Positions 9,189 to 17,408 of a stretch of DNA of 64,000 nt are shown here, piece by piece. The notes beneath the pieces were generated by a model. That model was not told where the DNA came from and ran no database searches. It was given only the letters and a program-made list of their open reading frames with translations. The stretch spans positions 186,001 through 250,000 of the forward strand of contig JAXLXW010000006.1 of assembly GCA_046327755.1 (NCBI GenBank). The letters are read 5' to 3'. The position numbers and the translations under genes were made by a program. The stretch comes from SCN-70-22 sp046327755 (GTDB taxonomy: Bacteria; Gemmatimonadota; Gemmatimonadetes; Gemmatimonadales; Gemmatimonadaceae). How positions within the stretch are numbered: position 1 is the stretch's first letter; each line of letters starts with the position of its first letter.

Positions 9189-9566
9189 ATGCCCGCCGAA
9201 CGACAGACCCGCCAGCGCGCCGCCGTGCGCGGCGCCCTCGAAGCCACGCTGGTACCCATGCGGGCGCAGGACGTGCGCGCGGCCGCTGCCCGGCGCGCCC
9301 CTGGGATCGGGCTGGCGACCGTCTACCGCACGCTACGGTCCCTGATCGAGGCGGGCGAGGTCGCCCTCGTGACCCTCCCCGGCGAAACGCCCCGCTACGA
9401 GCTGGCGCACCTGCACCATCACCATCACTTCCACTGCCGCGCCTGCGGTGGCGTCTTCGAGGTGGAAGGGTGCCCGGGAGATCTCGCCGCGCTCGCCCCT
9501 GCCGGATTTGCAGTTGACGGGCACGAGGTGGTCCTGTACGGGCGTTGCGCCCGGTGCGCCGGATGA
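9189..9566 (+). CDS. Fur-family metal-dependent repressor (probably Zur-like)
   Basis: This 125-residue regulator of the Fur superfamily has a winged helix at residues 1-70, with the recognition helix GIGLATVYRTLRSL. It is followed by a dimerisation/metal domain with five consecutive histidines (76-80), then FHCRACG and, at the end, GRCARCAG. The two CxxC pairs form the structural zinc site. The start is the ATG at 9189, directly after the Fur-like box; an upstream TTG lies within the box and is unlikely. The stop overlaps the ZIP transporter start as ATGA, so the two are translationally coupled. That pairing argues for zinc sensing (Zur), although Fur, Mur or PerR cannot be excluded. The unbroken five-His run is unusual. 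Confidence 0.88.
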   Translation: MPAERQTRQRAAVRGALEATLVPMRAQDVRAAAARRAPGIGLATVYRTLRSLIEAGEVALVTLPGETPRYELAHLHHHHHFHCRACGGVFEVEGCPGDLAALAPAGFAVDGHEVVLYGRCARCAG

Positions 9567-10336
9567 GTGGCCGCGGTGCGGTCTGGGGGGCGTCGCTGGC
9601 CGCCGTCTTCGTGGCGAGTGCCATCCCGCTGTTCGCCACCTGGTTCCTGGCGAGTCGCCCGGCGCTCACGTCGCGGTTGGTCCCGCGCCTGATCATGATC
9701 GCGGCGGGAGCGCTGCTCGGCGCCGCGGCCTTTCACCTCATCCCGGAGTCACTCGATCGCGTGGCGTCGGGACAGGTGTGGCTCCTGACCGGGGCCGGCG
9801 TCGCGGCGCTGGCCCTGCTCGAGCGGGGGATTCACGCCATGGAGCGCCCCTCGACCGTATCCGGATCGGCGCCGCACGAGACGCTGGGACATCGGTCGCA
9901 CCTGATGCCGCTGGGGATCGTCAGCGACGCCCTCCACAACACCATCGACGGCGCGCTCGTCGCGACTGCCTTCATGACGAACCCGTCGCTTGGCGCCTTT
10001 GCCGGTGCGGCGATCGCCCTGCATGAGCTCCCGCGCGAGTTGGGAACGTTCGCCCTGTGTGTGGACGGCGGGATGACTCCGCGACGGGCGATCCTGATCA
10101 ATGCGGCGACCGGGGTGCTCGCCCTCCTCGGCGCGGTGATCGCCCTGGCGGTCGGGGTCGACGCCCGTCGATTCGGCGAGCTGCTCCTGCCGTTCGCGGC
10201 GGGGAACTTCATCTACCTGGCGGGGGCGATCCTCATCGCGCAGCGCCGCGAGTCGCGGGCCGGCACCGTGGTGATGCGTGCGGCACTCGTGGTGGCGGGG
10301 GTCGCCATGACGGCTATCCTGCGGGGGCAGCACTGA
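9563..10336 (+). CDS. ZIP-family metal transporter
   Basis: This 257-residue polytopic membrane protein matches the ZIP (ZRT/IRT-like) divalent cation transporter family. The signature helices read LGIVSDALHNTIDGALVATAF and IALHELPRELGTFALCVD (helices IV and V). They carry the histidines, Asp/Asn and Glu that form the binuclear metal site. About eight hydrophobic segments are visible. It would import zinc or a related metal across the inner membrane. The ATG at 9563 overlaps the TGA of the Fur-family gene. A longer in-frame start at 9545 would overlap that gene further. Control by the upstream Fur-like box is likely because both genes appear to share one transcript. Confidence 0.9.
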   Translation: MSGRGAVWGASLAAVFVASAIPLFATWFLASRPALTSRLVPRLIMIAAGALLGAAAFHLIPESLDRVASGQVWLLTGAGVAALALLERGIHAMERPSTVSGSAPHETLGHRSHLMPLGIVSDALHNTIDGALVATAFMTNPSLGAFAGAAIALHELPRELGTFALCVDGGMTPRRAILINAATGVLALLGAVIALAVGVDARRFGELLLPFAAGNFIYLAGAILIAQRRESRAGTVVMRAALVVAGVAMTAILRGQH

Positions 10337-10465
10337 CGCATGCCCTCTCGCCCGATTGACCGCGCCCGGGCAACCGGCGAGACTCGGAATTCCCCCGCGC
10401 GCCGCGCATCGTCCGGTGCCGCGCGCGGCGCGATGCCGCGAGACCACTCCCTTCCGACGTCACCC

Positions 10466-11431
10466 ATGATTGCCCGACTGTCCCGTTCGTTCCCCGTGGT
10501 CTCGCTGCTTGTCCTTGGTGCCTGTGCGCGCGCTGGCGGGGCGAGGATTGCGCCGGCGCCCGCTCCGGAGAGTCGGTACGTCGCCTCGGCCTCCGGGCGC
10601 GATGTGGGGTTGGAGGGAGTGCTCCAGCGGGCCGCTGCGGCCGACGTGGTCTTCCTGGGTGAACAGCACGACGATCCGGCGACGCATCGTGCGGAGCTGT
10701 CGGTCCTCGCGGCGTTCGGGAGCGGGACGCGTCCGGTGATCCTTTCGCTGGAGATGTTCGAGCGCGACGTGCAGGGCGTGCTGGACGACTACCTGGCCGG
10801 GAAGATCGGCGAGGGCGAGTTCCTCGCGAAGTCGCGCCCGTGGGAGCGCTACACCACCGACTACCGCGGCATGGTGGAGTTGGCCAAGGCGCGCGGGTGG
10901 ACGGTCGTCGCGTCCAACGTTCCGCGCCGCCACGCAAGCACCGTCAGCCGCAAGGGACTGGCGGCCGTCGACTCGCTCCCCGCCGCCGAGCGTGGACAGG
11001 TGGCACGGGAGCTCATCTGCCCGCGCAACGACGATTACTACACGCGCTTTGCCGACACGATGAAGGGGCACAGCGCTGGTGGGGGCCCCGCCACCGCAGC
11101 GGACTCGGCGATGATGCGCAGCATGACCGACCGCTTCTACGAGGCGCAGTGCGTGAAGGACGAGACGATGGCCGAATCGATTGTCGCGGCGCTCGCGGCG
11201 GCGCCGAAGGACGCGCTCCTCCTGCACGTCGATGGTGCCTTCCACTCGGACTACGGGCTGGGAACGGCGGCGCGTGTGCGCCGGCGCAATCCCGGGGCGC
11301 GCGTCCTCGTCCTGAGCGCGGTGCCGGTCGATACGGTGGCCAAGGCCAACGCGGCGACGTTCGCCAAGCGCGGCGACATCGTCATCCTGACGAAGAAGCC
11401 ACCCGTCGCGCCCGCAGCGCCGGCCAAGTAG
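10466..11431 (+). CDS. ChaN-like haem-binding lipoprotein
   Basis: This 321-residue protein matches the ChaN/DUF399 family, iron-regulated lipoproteins that bind haem. The diagnostic segment VVFLGEQHDDPATHRAEL lies near residue 65 and SLEMFERDVQGVLDDYL follows. The ATG at 10466 gives a short lipoprotein signal with lipobox LVLGAC; in-frame codons upstream are low-complexity. It would be lipid-anchored in the periplasm or outer membrane. It starts 130 bases after the ZIP gene in the same direction. Its location next to a Fur-family repressor fits metal-responsive expression, although no second Fur-like box is visible here. The C-terminus is Lys/Pro/Ala-rich. Confidence 0.85.
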   Translation: MIARLSRSFPVVSLLVLGACARAGGARIAPAPAPESRYVASASGRDVGLEGVLQRAAAADVVFLGEQHDDPATHRAELSVLAAFGSGTRPVILSLEMFERDVQGVLDDYLAGKIGEGEFLAKSRPWERYTTDYRGMVELAKARGWTVVASNVPRRHASTVSRKGLAAVDSLPAAERGQVARELICPRNDDYYTRFADTMKGHSAGGGPATAADSAMMRSMTDRFYEAQCVKDETMAESIVAALAAAPKDALLLHVDGAFHSDYGLGTAARVRRRNPGARVLVLSAVPVDTVAKANAATFAKRGDIVILTKKPPVAPAAPAK

Positions 11432-11487
11432 GCAGCCGACGTCGCTACATTGCCGATCGCGTATCACGCCGCCCTTCGCGCCCTCAC

Positions 11488-11994
11488 ATGTTCCTGCTCG
11501 TCATCCGACACGCCATCGCTGAAGATCGCGACGCGTTTGCCCGCGGCGGGGCGAGCGACGACGAGCGCCCGTTGACCGCGTTCGGCAAGCGGCGCATGCG
11601 GCGCAACGCCACGGGACTGCGCCGCGTGGCGCCGCAGGTGGACGTGCTCGCGGCGTCGCCGCTGGTGCGCGCGCAGCAGACGGCGCGCCTCGTGGCCGAC
11701 GCGTATCGCGTGCGCGACATCCAGACGGTGGAGGCGTTGCGTCCCGATGCGGCGCCGCGCGACCTGTTCGCGTGGCTGGTGCGGCAGCCGTCAGATGCAA
11801 CGGTTGCCGTGGTGGGGCACGAACCGCACGTGGGGCGCCTCGTGAGCTGGTGCCTGGCCGGCGTCGATGACTCGGCGATCGTCTTCAAGAAGGGCGGGGC
11901 CGCGTTGATCGAGTTCGCGATGAAACCCGCGGCGCGAAAGGGGCGGCTGCACTGGCTCCTGACCCCCGCCCAACTGCGCGCACTGGCGGAGTAG
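11488..11994 (+). CDS. sixA: SixA-like phosphohistidine phosphatase
   Basis: This 168-residue histidine phosphatase-superfamily protein has the catalytic RHA motif at residues 7-9, ASPLVRAQQTA near residue 55 and GHEPHVGRL near residue 110. All are typical of SixA. SixA dephosphorylates phosphohistidine in phosphotransfer proteins. The stop is two bases before the GTG start of the CHAD-CYTH gene, so the two are probably one operon. In many bacteria SixA, CHAD and CYTH proteins occur near polyphosphate functions; here that link is only contextual. Start ATG at 11488; the upstream frame is long but has no further homology. Confidence 0.87.
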   Translation: MFLLVIRHAIAEDRDAFARGGASDDERPLTAFGKRRMRRNATGLRRVAPQVDVLAASPLVRAQQTARLVADAYRVRDIQTVEALRPDAAPRDLFAWLVRQPSDATVAVVGHEPHVGRLVSWCLAGVDDSAIVFKKGGAALIEFAMKPAARKGRLHWLLTPAQLRALAE

Positions 11995-11996
11995 GC

Positions 11997-13475
11997 GTGG
12001 CGACCTTCCCCGCGACCATCCTCGACGACGATGAAGCGCGCGCCGTGCGCCTCGTGGCGCTCGCGCTCCTGAGCGACGCCGCAGCGCAGCGTGAGCGACT
12101 CACGCAGCCCGACGATCCGGAGGCCTTGCACGACTTCCGGGTCGCCGTGCGCCGACTGCGCTCATGGCTGCGCGCCCACGAGGCGACGCTGGGGCGCAGC
12201 GCACCGGCGCGCGCGGCGAAGTGGCTGCGCCGACTGGCCAGCGCGACCAACCATGCGCGCGACGCCGAGGTGTTCGCCGATTGGCTGGCCGGGGAGAAGG
12301 CGAACCTCACGGAGCGACAGCGTTCGGGGGCCACGTGGCTCATCAAGCGGCTCGAGGCATTGGGCGCCGCAGCCGACGCCGAGGTGATGAGCGAAGTCGC
12401 GCGCGACTTCGAGCGTTCGCGCGAGCTGCTGGAGGAGCGACTGCCGCACTTCCGCCTGCGGATGCACGTGCACGATGGGGCGCGCGTGACCACCTTCGCG
12501 GCGGCGATGGCGGTGATGGTGCGCTCGCACGCCGCGCAGTTGCGGCGGCGGCTGGAGACGGTGCGCAGCGTGCACGACGACGAGGCGGCCCACCGGGCAC
12601 GCATTGCCGGCAAGCGGCTGCGGTACCTGCTGGAGCCGATCGTCCCGCACGTCCCCGGCGGGAGCGAGGTGCTCGCCCGCCTCAAGCGGCTGCAGGATGC
12701 GTTAGGCGACTTCCACGATGCGCACGCCTGGCAGCTGGTGGTGGCCGATGCCGTGGAGCGCGCCGCCCGCGAGGAGGCCCGTACCTTCGCGGCGCGCATG
12801 GCCGAGGACGAGGCACCGGGCGATGGCGGGAAGGCGGCGCGCCCCGCCTCCCGTTCCCGCAACCCCCGCCCCGGGATGATGGCGATCATCGCCCACATCC
12901 AGGAGCGTGCACGCACGACGTTCGAGGCCGTGCAGCGCGACTGGATCGGTGAGGCAGCCGCCCCGCTCTTCGACGGCGTCGAGGCGATCGCCCGTGCGCT
13001 CGACGAACGAGCGCGCAGCGGGCTGGAGATCGAGCGGAAGTACCTCCTGCGTGCCATGCCGCAGCCGATGCCCGAGGCGACGATCAAGGAGATCGAGCAG
13101 GGCTACCTCCCCGGGGAGCGCCTCATCGAGCGGGTGCGCCGCGTGCGCGTGGGCGACCGCGAGCGCTACTACCGCACGGTGAAGTTGGGGACGGGGTTGG
13201 TGCGCACCGAGGTCGAGGAGGAGTGTTCGCGCGACGTCTTCGACGTGCTCTGGCCCCTCACCGAGGGGAAGCGCGTGCGCAAGCGGCGTCATGTTGTGGC
13301 TGACGGTGCGCTCAACTGGGAGGTGGACGAGTTCACCGATCGCGACCTGGTGCTGGCCGAGATCGAGCTGCCGGCGGCGGGGATCACGACGGAGTTCCCG
13401 GCGTGGCTCATGTCGCAGGTCGAGCGCGACGTGACCGACGACCCGGCGTACGTGAACGCCAACCTTGCCTCCTGA
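11997..13475 (+). CDS. CHAD-CYTH two-domain protein (polyphosphate-related)
   Basis: This 492-residue protein has an N-terminal CHAD domain (about residues 20-320) with HDFRVAVRRLRSWLR and AGKRLRYLLEP. These conserved His/Arg/Lys helices bind polyphosphate. A C-terminal CYTH domain (about 340-492) begins with LEIERKYLL and carries alternating charged strands such as RVRRVRVGDRERYYRTVK. CYTH proteins hydrolyse or process triphosphates. The usual fusion order is CYTH first, so this is reversed. The CHAD part holds an Arg/Pro/Ala-rich insertion near residue 285. It starts with GTG two bases after the sixA stop, and the next gene may overlap its end. Confidence 0.88.
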   Translation: MATFPATILDDDEARAVRLVALALLSDAAAQRERLTQPDDPEALHDFRVAVRRLRSWLRAHEATLGRSAPARAAKWLRRLASATNHARDAEVFADWLAGEKANLTERQRSGATWLIKRLEALGAAADAEVMSEVARDFERSRELLEERLPHFRLRMHVHDGARVTTFAAAMAVMVRSHAAQLRRRLETVRSVHDDEAAHRARIAGKRLRYLLEPIVPHVPGGSEVLARLKRLQDALGDFHDAHAWQLVVADAVERAAREEARTFAARMAEDEAPGDGGKAARPASRSRNPRPGMMAIIAHIQERARTTFEAVQRDWIGEAAAPLFDGVEAIARALDERARSGLEIERKYLLRAMPQPMPEATIKEIEQGYLPGERLIERVRRVRVGDRERYYRTVKLGTGLVRTEVEEECSRDVFDVLWPLTEGKRVRKRRHVVADGALNWEVDEFTDRDLVLAEIELPAAGITTEFPAWLMSQVERDVTDDPAYVNANLAS

Positions 13476-13491
13476 CCGGACGCGGGACGGC

Positions 13492-14637
13492 GTGCGCGTC
13501 TTCGTCGTCACCAACGACTTCCTGCCGCGCGTGGGCGGGATCAACGACTACGTCGCGCAGCTCTTCCGCCGCTTCCCGGCGGGGTCCGTCACGATCTTCT
13601 CCTCGACGTACCGCGGTGCGGCGGAGCACGACCGCACGTACCCGCAGGAGGTCGTCCGGCTCGCCACCGAGATGATGCTTCCCACGCCGGGGGTCCGCCG
13701 CCAGCTGCATGCCGCGTTGCGCGAACGGCGCCCCGACGTGGTCCTGTTCGGCGCGTTGTGGCCGCTGGGGCACATGGGGCCAGCCGTCAGCCGCAAGCTC
13801 GACATCCCGTACGGCGGCTTCTCGCACGGGCTCGAGCTCACCGGGGCCCTCGTCCCCGGCTTGCTGTCGCACATCGGGCGCCGCGCCATGCTCCTCACCG
13901 CCGTCAGCGACTGGGCGCGACGCAAGCTGGAGCCGGCGTTCGCGCATCCCATGCAACTCCTCCCCTCGGGGATCGATACCGGGCACTTCCATCCTGGCGT
14001 CTCCGACGCGCTGGTGCGCGAACGGCATGCGCTGGGCGACGCCCCCGTGATCTGCTGCGTCTCGCGCCTGGTGGCGCGCAAGGGACAGGACATGCTCATT
14101 CGCGCCCTGCCGCGACTGTCGCAGGCCGTTCCCGGGGTGCGCCTCCTCATCGTCGGGAGCGGTCCGTACGACGGCGCGCTGCGCACGCTCGCGAAGGAGA
14201 GCGGGGTGAGCGAACGCGTCACGTTCACCGGCGCCGTTCCCTACGCCGAGCTCCCCTCGTACTTCCGCGCCGGCGACGTCTTCGCCATGCCGTGCCGCTC
14301 GCGCCTTGGCGGGTTGGACATCGAGGCGTTAGGCGCCGTCTTCCTCCAGGGGCAGGCCGTGGGGCGCCCGGTCGTGGTGGGAGATTCCGGCGGTGCCCCC
14401 GAGGCGGTGCGCGACGGCGAGACGGGCGTCGTGGTCGATCCGGAGCGCCCCGACTCCATCGCCGACGCCATCATCCCCCTCCTGCTCGACCCGGCGCGCG
14501 CCGCTCGCATGGGGAGCGCCGGCGCCGCGTGGGTGCACGACGCGTGGACATGGGACGCGATGGTCGGTCGGCTGCAACACCACCTGCGCGAGTCACTCAC
14601 CCGCGGGTCACTCGCCCGCGAGGCCGTCGCCCGCTAG
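13492..14637 (+). CDS. PimB-type GT4 glycosyltransferase
   Basis: This 381-residue GT-B fold enzyme of family GT4 closely follows the pattern of the Corynebacterium/Mycobacterium alpha-mannosyltransferase PimB'. The start reads VFVVTNDFLPRVGGINDYV, followed by SHGLELTGALVP, VSRLVARKGQDMLIRALP, LLIVGSGPYDGALR and GLDIEALGAVFLQG, ending in the GDSGGAPEAV loop. PimB' adds the second mannose to phosphatidylinositol monomannoside. I chose the GTG at 13492 because it gives the canonical N-terminus; a TTG at 13465 would overlap the previous gene. It converges on the PimA-type gene at 14730. The acceptor and sugar donor in this organism are unproven. Confidence 0.82.
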   Translation: MRVFVVTNDFLPRVGGINDYVAQLFRRFPAGSVTIFSSTYRGAAEHDRTYPQEVVRLATEMMLPTPGVRRQLHAALRERRPDVVLFGALWPLGHMGPAVSRKLDIPYGGFSHGLELTGALVPGLLSHIGRRAMLLTAVSDWARRKLEPAFAHPMQLLPSGIDTGHFHPGVSDALVRERHALGDAPVICCVSRLVARKGQDMLIRALPRLSQAVPGVRLLIVGSGPYDGALRTLAKESGVSERVTFTGAVPYAELPSYFRAGDVFAMPCRSRLGGLDIEALGAVFLQGQAVGRPVVVGDSGGAPEAVRDGETGVVVDPERPDSIADAIIPLLLDPARAARMGSAGAAWVHDAWTWDAMVGRLQHHLRESLTRGSLAREAVAR

Positions 14638-14729
14638 GGCGCGCCACGCGCCACGCGCTACGCGGGAGTCGCGTCAGGCGAACGCCGCGGTGGGCGTGCA
14701 ACGCCTGCGCGCCACTCCTCCCAGCGGGA

Positions 14730-15869
14730 TCAGGCCCCGGCGAGGACCGGGACGCGACGTTGCACGCCGGACAGCCGTTCGTAGACGAGTTCCAGTTCGT
14801 CGATGATGTGCTCCCACGCGTACGCCTGCGCACGCTGCGCCCCGTTCGCGCCCAGCCGCGCGCGCTCCTCGGGGTGGTCCAGCAGGTGCGCGATGCCCTC
14901 CGCCAGCGCGTCGGCGTTGGACGGGGCCACCAGCACTGACTCGCGCCCGTTGCGCGCCACGTCGCGGTAGCCGGGAATGTTGCTCGCGACGACCGGGAGC
15001 CCGGCCGCCATCGCCTCCACCAGCACGATGCCGAACGACTCGGCCCCGGTGGCTGGCGAGACGAAGATGTCCGACGCGCGATGGTACGTGGGGAGCGCTT
15101 CGTACGTCACCTTCCCCTTCATGTGCACGCGCCCGCGCAACTCCTTCGGCACTTCCTTGATCGCATCGCGCTGCGGGCCGTCTCCCACGACGATGAGCGA
15201 AACGTCGGGATAGCGGTGCGCGAGCTTGATGAAGGCGCGCATCGCGAACGGGAGTCCCTTGCGCGGGTCGAGGCGGCCGACGAACAGGAGCTTGCGCCCG
15301 GCGGGGACGTCGCGCGCCGGCGCCGCGTCGGCGAACCGCTCCACCTCGATCCCGTTGGGGAGGATCTTCACGTCGCCCTTCCCCATGCGCCCCTTCGCCG
15401 AGTGCCGCGCGGCCTGGCTCACGGCGATGCGCTGGTGCACGCGATTCCACGTGGGGCGCAGCAACGGGGCAATCGCCGTGTAGATGCGCCCCTCGGGTGA
15501 CTCGCGCGGATAGTACGAGTGAAACGTCCCCACGACCGGCGCCGGTGCGTGCTTGGTCGCCGCGAGCCCGATGGCCGGGGCGAACGGCTCGTGCACGTGC
15601 ACGATGTCGGGCGAGAAGCCGCGCATCTGCGCCGCGAGCTCGCGCATCGTGCTCGGCGAAAACGAGATCTGGGCGGTGGAGCCGTTCGACCAGGTCGTGA
15701 AGGTGCGGCCGACGATGTGGACGTGTTCGTGGCGTCCCGGCGCCTCGCCCGGTGCCAGCACCAGCACTTCGTGCCCGCGCTCCTGCAGGTGCTTCGTCAA
15801 TTGCCGTATGTGGATCTGCACCCCACCGGGGGCGTCCCAACTGTACGGGGAGACCTGGATGATCCGCAT
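14730..15869 (-). CDS. PimA-type GT4 glycosyltransferase
   Basis: This 379-residue GT4 enzyme resembles phosphatidylinositol mannosyltransferase PimA. The N-terminus MRIIQVSPYSWDAPGGVQIH has the conserved GGVQ loop. The donor-binding half has FVGRLDPRKGLPFAMRAF, LIVVGDGPQRDAI and the ESFGIVLVEAMAAGLPVVAS nucleotide-sugar motif. PimA transfers mannose from GDP-mannose to phosphatidylinositol on the inner face of the membrane. It is the last gene of a leftward run (activator, acyltransferase, MFS, this gene), 54 bases after the MFS stop. It converges with the PimB-type gene. A general GT4 role in glycolipid or exopolysaccharide synthesis is the alternative. Confidence 0.82.
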   Translation of the reverse strand: MRIIQVSPYSWDAPGGVQIHIRQLTKHLQERGHEVLVLAPGEAPGRHEHVHIVGRTFTTWSNGSTAQISFSPSTMRELAAQMRGFSPDIVHVHEPFAPAIGLAATKHAPAPVVGTFHSYYPRESPEGRIYTAIAPLLRPTWNRVHQRIAVSQAARHSAKGRMGKGDVKILPNGIEVERFADAAPARDVPAGRKLLFVGRLDPRKGLPFAMRAFIKLAHRYPDVSLIVVGDGPQRDAIKEVPKELRGRVHMKGKVTYEALPTYHRASDIFVSPATGAESFGIVLVEAMAAGLPVVASNIPGYRDVARNGRESVLVAPSNADALAEGIAHLLDHPEERARLGANGAQRAQAYAWEHIIDELELVYERLSGVQRRVPVLAGA

Positions 15870-15923
15870 GCGATCTATGAAGAGTGGGGGGCGCGAAACC
15901 GGGTCGTGAACAGGCGGAGTGCC

Positions 15924-17408
15924 TTATCCCTGCGGCGAGCGACGTCGTTCGGCGGCCAGCGTGAGCTGCCCCGCGACGCCGCTCGTGAGGACTACGAGCC
16001 CCACGCCCGATAGTGCCAGGCGATATGGCTCGTCGACCCCGAGCAGGCCGAGCAGGTAGATCGTCCCCCCAACCGTGAGCGCCGACAGCATGAAGACGCC
16101 AGCGAGGATGAGGTCCTTCGTCGAGAAGACCAGCGCCCGCGCCGTCGGCGGAGCGCTTTCGTGCAACAGCGTATCCTGCGACACCATGACAGGTGCAAGC
16201 AACGCCCCGCCCAGAAATGCCACCGGGGCAAAGATCGCGAACGAGAAGAAGACCCCGCCCACGAGCATCAGGAGGCCGATGATCGAGTTCCCCACCAGGA
16301 TGGTGCGGCGCTTGTCCCAGCGGGAGCCGATCGTCCCCACCAGCAGCGAGCCAACAATCATCCCGGCCCCCAGGATCCCCCCGAGGTAACCTACTCCCTT
16401 TGTGCCGCGCCCCATCACCGTCTGCACGGAGTACGTCATCGCGACATATACCGTGCTCGCAAAGAGGGAGAGCGCCACCAGCGTCCCGAAGACGAAGCGG
16501 AGGGCGCGATCGTGCCGGATGACGGAGAGGGTGCGGACCACATCTCCTAGGACGGTCCCGAACGACCGACTTACCCGGAAGTCCGCTGGTGCGGCGGCGG
16601 GCAGTGTCGCCTCGGGCGCCTCATGGTGCTCTGCGCGCGTGCGAGGGGATGCGCCGCCGCTGCGTCCCAGCGCCACGATGCCCAGCAAGGTCAGGACGGA
16701 GATCAGGTACGACGTCGCGTCAAGGTAGAAGCCGGCGGCGTAGTCGCTCCACCCGAACTGGTGCCAGAATGCCAAGCCGATGATGACGCCGCCCACGATT
16801 CCCAGGACGGTGGCAAAGCGCCCCACGAAGGTGAGCGCCGCATTGGCGGGGAGGAGGTGCGCGCGCGGCACCAACTCGGGAATGAGCGCCATCTTCGCCG
16901 CATTGAAGAAGACGCCGAGGAGAAAGACGAGGAAGGCGATGATGTAGACGGGCCAGAGGGCGCCGGTCGCCGCGAAGAGCGCCGGGATGATCGCCACCAG
17001 CAGCGTGCGCAGCGCGTCGCAGGCGATCATGACGGTGCGCTTGTTCCAGCGATCCACCATCGCCCCGGCCACCGGTCCAAAGAGGACCACGGGTGCGGTG
17101 AAGACGACGGAGAGCTTGGCGAGTTCGAGCCCGCCCGCGTTGGTCGCCGCGCCCGCGCCGACGAGGGCGATGAGCGCCATGTGATGGAGCTTGTCGCCCA
17201 GCTGCGAGACGGTCTGCCCGGTGACCAGGAAAGCGAAGCGCGGGCGCGCGAGGACCGTGGCAATGGTCGCCGGGGCGTCAGGCGGCTGATCCTGGTCCCG
17301 CGACGGGCGCGTGTCCCCCTCCGCGCCCCACGCCGGCCGCGCCGCGTGCGACGCGACCGACGGATCGTCGGTGCCGAGGACGAGCTCAGTTTCGGGGGGA
17401 AGCGTCAC
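15924..17408 (-). CDS. MFS transporter (DHA3/EntS-like)
   Basis: This protein of about 494 residues is a major facilitator carrier with 12 hydrophobic segments. It has the typical loop GAMVDRWNKRTVMI between helices 2 and 3, and GSRWDKRRTILVGN in the second half. It resembles the drug:H+ antiporter-3 group (EntS or macrolide efflux types). The N-terminal 55 residues are hydrophilic, with several Asp/Pro/Arg. The GTG at 17408 overlaps the end of the upstream acyltransferase gene by 23 bases, which supports cotranscription; longer in-frame starts run deep into that gene. A lysophospholipid flippase role would fit the acyltransferase and glycosyltransferase neighbours, but drug export is equally possible. 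Confidence 0.82.
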   Translation of the reverse strand: MTLPPETELVLGTDDPSVASHAARPAWGAEGDTRPSRDQDQPPDAPATIATVLARPRFAFLVTGQTVSQLGDKLHHMALIALVGAGAATNAGGLELAKLSVVFTAPVVLFGPVAGAMVDRWNKRTVMIACDALRTLLVAIIPALFAATGALWPVYIIAFLVFLLGVFFNAAKMALIPELVPRAHLLPANAALTFVGRFATVLGIVGGVIIGLAFWHQFGWSDYAAGFYLDATSYLISVLTLLGIVALGRSGGASPRTRAEHHEAPEATLPAAAPADFRVSRSFGTVLGDVVRTLSVIRHDRALRFVFGTLVALSLFASTVYVAMTYSVQTVMGRGTKGVGYLGGILGAGMIVGSLLVGTIGSRWDKRRTILVGNSIIGLLMLVGGVFFSFAIFAPVAFLGGALLAPVMVSQDTLLHESAPPTARALVFSTKDLILAGVFMLSALTVGGTIYLLGLLGVDEPYRLALSGVGLVVLTSGVAGQLTLAAERRRSPQG

